A DNA stretch of 64,000 nt from Streptomyces albireticuli (GTDB lineage: Bacteria > Actinomycetota > Actinomycetes > Streptomycetales > Streptomycetaceae). The stretch spans positions 4,869,501 to 4,933,500 of the forward strand of contig NZ_CP021744.1 in NCBI RefSeq assembly GCF_002192455.1. Reading direction: 5' to 3'. The position numbers and the translations under genes are program-made. Below the pieces are notes generated by a model. That model was not told the origin of the DNA and searched no databases. It saw only the letters and a list, made by a program, of their open reading frames with translations. How positions within the stretch are numbered: the first letter of the stretch is position 1; every line of letters begins with the position of its first letter. Below are positions 57,564 to 64,000 of the stretch, in pieces.

Positions 57564-58514
57564 GTGCGCTACGACAGCCCCCTGGCCGCGGTGGGCAACA
57601 CCCCGCTCGTCCGCCTGCCGCGCCTCTCCCCGTCCGGCACGGTCCGGGTCTGGGCCAAGCTGGAGGACCGCAACCCCACCGGCTCGGTCAAGGACCGCCC
57701 CGCCCTGCACATGATCGAGCAGGCGGAGAAGGACGGCCGGCTCACCCCCGGCTGCACCATCCTGGAGCCCACCTCCGGCAACACCGGCATCTCCCTCGCC
57801 ATGGCGGCCAAGCTCAAGGGCTACCGCATGGTGTGCGTCATGCCGGAGAACACCAGCGAGGAGCGCCGCGCGCTGCTCGCCATGTGGGGCGCGGAGATCA
57901 TCCCCTCGCCCGCCGCCGGCGGCTCCAACACGGCCGTGCGCCGGGCCAAGGAGCTGGCGCAGCGCAACCCCGACTGGGTGATGCTCTACCAGTACGGCAA
58001 CCCCGACAACGCCGGCGCGCACTACGCCACCACCGGCCCCGAGATCCTCGCCGACCTCCCCGAGATCACCCACTTCGTGGCCGGCCTCGGCACCACCGGC
58101 ACCCTCATGGGCGTCGGCCGCTATCTGCGCGAGCACGTGCCCGGCGTGTCGATCGTCGCCGCCGAGCCGCGCTACGACGACGTCGTCTACGGCCTGCGCA
58201 ACCTCGACGAGGGCTTCGTGCCCGAGCTCTACGACGCGTCCGTCCTCACCACCCGCTACTCCGTGGGCTCCGAGGACGCCGTCCGCCGCACCCGTGAACT
58301 CCTCGCGCGGGAGGGCATCTTCGCGGGCGTCTCCACCGGCGCCGTCCTGCACGCCGCCCTCGGCGTGGCCCGCAAGGCCGAACGGGCCGGGGAGCGCGCC
58401 GACATCGCCTTCATCGTCGCCGACGGCGGCTGGAAGTACCTGTCCACGGGCGTCTACACCGCCGCCACGGACGAGGAAGCGGTCGAGACGCTGCACGGGC
58501 AGCTCTGGGCCTGA
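57564..58514 (+). CDS. cysM: CysO-dependent cysteine synthase (CysM)
   Basis: The 316-residue PLP enzyme uses thiocarboxylated CysO as sulfur donor to make cysteine (on O-phosphoserine in M. tuberculosis). The PLP lysine is K43 in NPTGSVKDRPA, and the phosphate loop SGNTGISLAMAA and GTTGTLMGVGR are present. CysM-type loops (YQYGNPDNAGAHY) fit better than CysK. The GTG start has GGTCTGAG upstream within cysO. The operon mec-cysO-cysM forms a sulfide-independent cysteine route resistant to oxidative stress. Confidence 0.94.
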   Translation: MRYDSPLAAVGNTPLVRLPRLSPSGTVRVWAKLEDRNPTGSVKDRPALHMIEQAEKDGRLTPGCTILEPTSGNTGISLAMAAKLKGYRMVCVMPENTSEERRALLAMWGAEIIPSPAAGGSNTAVRRAKELAQRNPDWVMLYQYGNPDNAGAHYATTGPEILADLPEITHFVAGLGTTGTLMGVGRYLREHVPGVSIVAAEPRYDDVVYGLRNLDEGFVPELYDASVLTTRYSVGSEDAVRRTRELLAREGIFAGVSTGAVLHAALGVARKAERAGERADIAFIVADGGWKYLSTGVYTAATDEEAVETLHGQLWA

Positions 58515-58719
58515 CCGCGCCCGTACGCCGTCCCGCCTCATGGCCCCCTCCGCCCCCGGCCGGGGGGCGCGCGGGCCGGGCGGGGCCGCCCGGCCGTGCC
58601 GCCGTACCGGTGACTTCAACCACAACCCCAGCTCGTGGAGGAGCGACCGCCGGATCCGCGCCTTACTCTCGACGGACCGCATGGCCCCCCGTACCCGGCC
58701 CACGGAGGTTCAGGCCCGT
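58515..58719. other. 205-bp gap between cysM and the MBL hydrolase
   Basis: A GC hairpin around GGCCGGGCGG/CCGCCCGGCC (58574-58595) may end the cysM transcript; it has a very tight loop and no T-run. GGAGG precedes the next gene's start region. Nothing else recognisable. Confidence 0.4.
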
Positions 58720-59472
58720 ATGAAGCTCACCGTCGTCGGATGCTCGGGGTCGTTCCCGTCCGAGGGATCGGCCTGTTCGAGCTACCTCGTAGAGGCCGAC
58801 GGCTTCCGGTTGCTGCTCGACATGGGCAATGGAGCCCTGGGCGAGCTGCAACGCCACATCGGTCTCTACGACCTCGACGCCATCCTGCTGTCCCACCTGC
58901 ATCCCGACCACTGCATCGACATGTGCGGGTACTTCGTCGCCCGCTACTACCGGCACGAGGGCGGCCGCGCCGGCCCCCTGCCCGTGTACGGGCCCGAGGG
59001 CACCGAGCACCGGCTGGCCACGGCCTACGGCGACGTACCCGACGAGCGCTCCATGGGGGAGGTCTTCGACTTCCGCACCCTCACGCCCGGCGCCTTCGCC
59101 CTCGGCCCGCTCACGGTCCGCACCGACCGGGTCCGCCACCCCGTCGAGGCGTTCGCCTTCCGCGTCGAGCACGACGGCCGCTCGCTCGTGTACTCCGGCG
59201 ACACCGGCCCCTGCGAGGCGCTGCACACGCTCGCGCTCGGCACGGACCTGCTGCTCTGCGAGGCGTCGTTCACCTACGGCAAGGAGGACATCCCCGATCT
59301 CCATCTCAACGGCCGTGAGGCGGGGGAGCACGCGGCCCGCGCCGGGGTCGGCCGGCTGGTGCTCACGCATATCCCGCCGTGGACCGATCCGCTGACCAAC
59401 CTGCGTGACGCGCGGGATGTCTTCGACGGTCCGACGGAACTTGCGCGTACGGGCGCGGTGTATGAAATTTAG
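58720..59472 (+). CDS. MBL-fold metallohydrolase
   Basis: The 250-residue protein has the metallo-beta-lactamase fold with zinc motif HLHPDH (H59, H61, D63, H64) and a later SGDTGPCEALHTLALG region; H and D ligands downstream (LTHIPPW) are present. It resembles RNase Z-like or cyclic-phosphodiesterase-like hydrolases conserved near rph and cysM in Streptomyces. ATG at 58720 follows CGGAGG region upstream. The precise substrate is unknown. It is convergent with nagE2 across a strong terminator. Confidence 0.88.
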   Translation: MKLTVVGCSGSFPSEGSACSSYLVEADGFRLLLDMGNGALGELQRHIGLYDLDAILLSHLHPDHCIDMCGYFVARYYRHEGGRAGPLPVYGPEGTEHRLATAYGDVPDERSMGEVFDFRTLTPGAFALGPLTVRTDRVRHPVEAFAFRVEHDGRSLVYSGDTGPCEALHTLALGTDLLLCEASFTYGKEDIPDLHLNGREAGEHAARAGVGRLVLTHIPPWTDPLTNLRDARDVFDGPTELARTGAVYEI

Positions 59473-59518
59473 TTGTTCGCTGGGCCGTTATGGCCGCCAT
59501 TAAAGGTGTGCAACGGAA

Positions 59519-59555
59519 ATGCCCCCGGAATCCAAGGGATTCCGGGGGCATTTCT
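59519..59555. terminator. bidirectional terminator between the MBL and nagE2 genes
   Basis: ATGCCCCCGGAATCC, loop AAG, and its exact complement, followed by TTTCTTC. The 15-bp stem serves the converging genes. Confidence 0.88.
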
Positions 59556-59585
59556 TCATTTACGGTTCAGAACCGCGTCCTGGGG

Positions 59586-60875
<1,290 letters not shown>

Positions 60876-60929
60876 CGGATTCCTCCAGGTGAGGCGGGCG
60901 CTCGGGGGGTAAGGGGGGACGGCCCGCAA

Positions 60930-60945
60930 TCTGGTCTACACCACT
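60930..60945 (-). promoter_or_regulatory. DasR operator (dre) upstream of nagE2, site 1
   Basis: TCTGGTCTACACCACT matches the 16-bp DasR consensus A[CG]TGGTCTAGACCA[CG]T at 14 positions. DasR represses GlcNAc uptake genes until glucosamine-6-phosphate rises. Confidence 0.85.
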
Positions 60946-60946
60946 C

Positions 60947-60962
60947 AGTGGTTTAGACCTGT
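60947..60962 (-). promoter_or_regulatory. DasR operator (dre) upstream of nagE2, site 2
   Basis: AGTGGTTTAGACCTGT matches the DasR consensus at 14 of 16 positions and directly follows the first site, giving a tandem pair. Confidence 0.75.
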
Positions 60963-61035
60963 TGTAGCACGTGAGTCCGGGATAAAGGAATCCGTAGTTC
61001 CCCGTGGTCTCGCCCACAGGAGCCGCGCAGCGGAA

Positions 61036-61066
61036 ACGGCCCCCGAGCCCAAGGCTCGGGGGCCGT
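61036..61066 (-). terminator. Rho-independent terminator downstream of nagE1
   Basis: ACGGCCCCCGAGCC, loop, GGCTCGGGGGCCGT: 14-bp perfect stem about 40 nt after the nagE1 stop on the minus strand. TTCC follows on that strand. Confidence 0.8.
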
Positions 61067-61106
61067 CGCGCCGGGAAGCGAATCCCGGCGCAGCGTCACT
61101 GACCCC

Positions 61107-62420
61107 TTACTTCACGTTCTCCTGTTCGATCTCCTCCGCCACCTCTTCCGGTTCCCGGCCCGGCGTCGGCAGATCGAACTTCGTAATCGCGAAGCGGAAA
61201 ATCGCATAGTAGAGGACGGCGAAGCACAGCCCGATCGGAATGATCAGCCACGGCTTCGTCGCCAGCCCCCAGTTGATCACATAGTCGATCAGGCCGGCCG
61301 AGAAGCTGAAACCGTCGTGCACCCCGAAGCCCCAGGTCACCGCCATCGACACACCCGTGAGCACGGCATGGATCGCGTACAGCACCGGAGCGATGAAGAG
61401 GAAGGAGTACTCCACCGGCTCCGTGATGCCCGTGACGAACGACGTCAGGCCCACCGAGAGCATCATGCCGCCCACCACCTTCCGGCGGTGCGGCTTCGCA
61501 CAATGCGCGATCGCCAACGCCGCCGCCGGCAGCGCGAACATCATGATCGGGAAGAACCCGGTGGTGAACTGCCCCGCGTCCGGGTCACCCGCCAGGAACC
61601 GGTTGATGTCACCGTGCACGACCGTCCCGTCCGGCTTCGTGTAGTCGCCGAACTGGAACCACATGAACGTGTTCAGGAACTGGTGCAGCCCCACCACCAG
61701 CAGCGCCCGGTTCGCCACGCCGAAGACACCGGCGCCCGCCGAGCCCAGGTCCGACAGCCACTCGCTGAAGTCCGTGAGCGCGTCGCCCACCGGCGGCCAC
61801 ACGAACAGACAGAGCACCGCGAACACCAGCGCCACGAACGACATCAGGATCGGCACCAGCCGCCGCCCGTTGAAGAAGCCCAGCCAGTCCACCAGCCGCA
61901 CCCGGTGGAACCGCATCCAGAACCAGGCGCTCAGCAGCCCGATCACGATGCCGCCGAACACCCCCGGGTTCTGGAAGCTCGCCGGGGCCGCCGTGCCGCC
62001 CGTCGAGACGCACACCCCGCTCCACAGCCCCGCCCCGCCGAACACCGTCTCGCGCGGGCAGTCCTCGGGGAACTGGTGCAGCACCGAGAAGTAGACGAGG
62101 AAGCCCACGACCGCGGCCAGCGCCGTCGAACCGTCCGACTTCTTCGCCATCCCGATGGCCACGCCCACGCAGAACAGCAGCGGCAGCCCCAGCCCCGAGT
62201 CCAGCAGCGCGCCGCCCGCACCCGCGAAGACCTTCGCCACGTCCGTCCAACCCAGGCCGTCCTTGCCGAACACGTCCGGCTGCCCGAGCCGGTTGAGGAT
62301 GCCCGCCGCCGGCAGCACCGCGATCGGCAGCTGGAGGCTGCGCCCCATCTTCTGGAGGTTCTGGAAGAGGACCTGCGTCCACTTCTTCCCCCGGGGCACC
62401 GCCGCGGCGTTCGAACTCAT
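61107..62420 (-). CDS. nagE1: PTS permease EIIC (NagE1)
   Basis: The 437-residue EIIC is a paralogue of NagE2 (about the same length, same motif GITEPVEYSFLFIAP and MAKKSDGSTALAAVVG). An extra loop containing two Cys (about residues 120-145) differs from NagE2. It ends in an acidic tail EEVAEEIEQ. It is divergent from nagF, with a DasR-like site between. In S. coelicolor the nagE1 product is not the main GlcNAc uptake protein; it may serve a related sugar. Confidence 0.88.
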   Translation of the reverse strand: MSSNAAAVPRGKKWTQVLFQNLQKMGRSLQLPIAVLPAAGILNRLGQPDVFGKDGLGWTDVAKVFAGAGGALLDSGLGLPLLFCVGVAIGMAKKSDGSTALAAVVGFLVYFSVLHQFPEDCPRETVFGGAGLWSGVCVSTGGTAAPASFQNPGVFGGIVIGLLSAWFWMRFHRVRLVDWLGFFNGRRLVPILMSFVALVFAVLCLFVWPPVGDALTDFSEWLSDLGSAGAGVFGVANRALLVVGLHQFLNTFMWFQFGDYTKPDGTVVHGDINRFLAGDPDAGQFTTGFFPIMMFALPAAALAIAHCAKPHRRKVVGGMMLSVGLTSFVTGITEPVEYSFLFIAPVLYAIHAVLTGVSMAVTWGFGVHDGFSFSAGLIDYVINWGLATKPWLIIPIGLCFAVLYYAIFRFAITKFDLPTPGREPEEVAEEIEQENVK

Positions 62421-62474
62421 CTGCGTCCTCCCGGCCTGCCGCCCCGGCGACAGTCACTCGGTGCTTTGCCGCAT

Positions 62475-62490
62475 ACTGGTGTAGACCACT
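62475..62490. promoter_or_regulatory. DasR operator (dre) between nagE1 and nagF
   Basis: ACTGGTGTAGACCACT matches the DasR consensus at 15 of 16 positions. It sits 55 bp before nagE1 and about 170 bp before nagF, so it can control both directions. Confidence 0.85.
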
Positions 62491-62658
62491 TGCGGTGTGT
62501 TGTCCGGCCCCCGGAGCGCAGCGCCGGGTGATCGCCATTGTGGACGCCATCTTTCGTCAGATGGCGGACATACGCCCGCGTAGTTGGGCTGAACGTGGGT
62601 TACCGTGTGAAAGCCGGTCGGCGGGATCGCCGAAGGGCCGAGACAACCAGGAGTGGAC

Positions 62659-62892
62659 ATGGCCACCAAGGCTGAGAAGATCGTCGCCGGGCTCGGCGGC
62701 ATCGACAACATCGAAGAGGTCGAGGGCTGCATCACCCGCCTCCGCACCGAGGTCGCCGACCCGGAACTCGTCGATGAGGCCGCCCTCAAGGCCGCCGGCG
62801 CGCACGGCGTCGTGAAGATGGGCACCGCCATCCAGGTCGTCATCGGCACCGACGCCGACCCGATCGCCGGCGAGATCGAAGACATGATGTGA
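62659..62892 (+). CDS. nagF: GlcNAc PTS EIIB component (NagF)
   Basis: The 77-residue protein is a stand-alone glucose-type EIIB. The phospho-acceptor cysteine is C24 in EGCITRLR, matching the EIIB signature. It passes phosphate from EIIA to the sugar carried by NagE2 or NagE1. AGGAG lies 5 nt before the ATG; a GTG two codons earlier is less likely. A hairpin terminator follows. Confidence 0.92.
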   Translation: MATKAEKIVAGLGGIDNIEEVEGCITRLRTEVADPELVDEAALKAAGAHGVVKMGTAIQVVIGTDADPIAGEIEDMM

Positions 62893-62911
62893 GCCACTGA
62901 GCTCCCGCCGA

Positions 62912-62954
62912 GGGCCCCGCGCCCGGTTCGCCGCAATGAACCGGAGCGGGGCCC
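62912..62954 (+). terminator. terminator after nagF
   Basis: GGGCCCCGC (62912) pairs with GCGGGGCCC (62946), with inner CCGGTTC/GAACCGG. TTCG follows, so it is a hairpin terminator without a long T-run. Confidence 0.7.
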
Positions 62955-62988
62955 TTCGCAATGCCGCGGTGCCGATAGGCTCATCACC

Positions 62989-63720
<732 letters not shown>

Positions 63721-63764
63721 CGGGCAACCGTAAGGCCCTGTACGAGCGTTCCTAGGGATACAGA

Positions 63765-63806
63765 CACGGGCGTACGACCGCGAAGCGCCGCGGCCGTACG
63801 CCCGTG
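63765..63806. repeat. 12-bp inverted repeat between rph and the lipoprotein gene
   Basis: CACGGGCGTACG (63765) and its exact complement CGTACGCCCGTG (63795-63806) flank 18 nt. It lies 24 nt before the next start codon and 44 nt after rph. It may be a terminator without T-run, or a 5' leader hairpin; TAGGGAT upstream could be a -10. Confidence 0.55.
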
Positions 63807-63830
63807 GCCACGCACCGGAAGGGAACCGCC

Positions 63831-64000
63831 ATGCCCGCACGCCACCGCACCAGGGCCGCCGTCGTCCTGGCCGCCGCCGCGCTCGCCCTGCCGCTGGCCG
63901 CCGGCTGCTCCGCCGCCCAGAAGGCCGTCGACTGCGCCCGCCTCGGCGTCGAGATCACCAACGACGTCGACGACCTCCAGCGGGCCGTGACGGACGCCGC
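63831..64000 (+). CDS. lipoprotein (partial, C-terminus beyond right edge)
   Basis: Only the first 56 codons are in the window. They show a basic start (MPARHRTR), a hydrophobic core and a lipobox LPLAAGC at about residue 26, so the mature protein would be lipid-anchored. GAAGGG precedes the ATG. The mature part begins SAAQKAVDCARLGVEITNDVDDLQRA, a helical-looking region (shown in part only). The function cannot be judged from this fragment. Confidence 0.7.
   Translation, partial: MPARHRTRAAVVLAAAALALPLAAGCSAAQKAVDCARLGVEITNDVDDLQRAVTDA

Overview
This is a 64 kb piece of a high-GC actinomycete chromosome, almost certainly Streptomyces. The evidence is a strong G/C bias at third codon positions, GTG/TTG starts, an SsgA-like sporulation protein, DasR-type operators beside N-acetylglucosamine (GlcNAc) PTS genes, and many start codons sitting 6-8 nt after a -10 hexamer (leaderless mRNAs). 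From memory, much of the gene order (nagF-nagE1-nagE2, cysM-cysO-mec, clpS, ssgG, hppD, murA-hupA-malic enzyme) matches the core of Streptomyces coelicolor around SCO2905-SCO2957. No phage, transposase, CRISPR array or biosynthetic gene cluster was seen.

Layout. 1-4.8 kb: an MFS exporter (cut by the left edge) divergent from a LysR regulator, a CGNR zinc-finger protein, and an ECF sigma factor overlapping its zinc-binding anti-sigma factor. 5-12.9 kb: a HelD-type RNA polymerase recycling ATPase, a probable structured small RNA, NAD malic enzyme, an HU protein, MurA with a partly duplicated 3' end, and two conserved small proteins. 13-18 kb: a sugar ABC importer without its own ATPase, overlapping head to tail and followed by a GH20 hexosaminidase. 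18.2-23.7 kb: a three-gene molybdenum-hydroxylase operon with an unusual iron-sulfur subunit. 23.8-27.8 kb: a compact type VII secretion-like cassette (WXG100-like protein, Pro/Gly-rich partner, mycosin-like protease, small secreted protein) next to tRNA-Cys.

28-37.4 kb: an alpha/beta hydrolase with an Asp nucleophile divergent from a LysR gene, cysteine dioxygenase plus a YeiH exporter, an MFS exporter, a DEAD/DEAH helicase, an IclR regulator and a membrane-anchored Lon-like protease. 37.6-43.3 kb: a complete glycine betaine/choline ABC importer, an Lrp regulator and divergent 4-hydroxyphenylpyruvate dioxygenase. 43.5-51.5 kb: an FAD-linked oxidase, SsgG, two RDD membrane proteins, a small membrane protein, a secreted M6 metalloprotease and a small hypothetical gene. 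51.6-53.7 kb: the NAD salvage pair pncA and pncB. 53.8-59.5 kb: clpS, a DUF2017 gene, an amino-acid permease, the CysO sulfur-carrier route to cysteine, and an MBL-fold hydrolase. 59.6-64 kb: GlcNAc PTS genes with three DasR-like sites, RNase PH, and a lipoprotein cut by the right edge.

The strongest themes are GlcNAc/chitin-derived sugar uptake (GH20 plus ABC importer, and NagE/NagF) and sulfur/cysteine metabolism (CysO system, cysteine dioxygenase, putative sulfate exporter). The most interesting oddities are the structured RNA before the malic enzyme, the type VII-like cassette with no ATPase, the CysO protein with two residues after its di-glycine, and the molybdenum hydroxylase with a roughly 530-residue low-complexity extension and no visible catalytic Glu.
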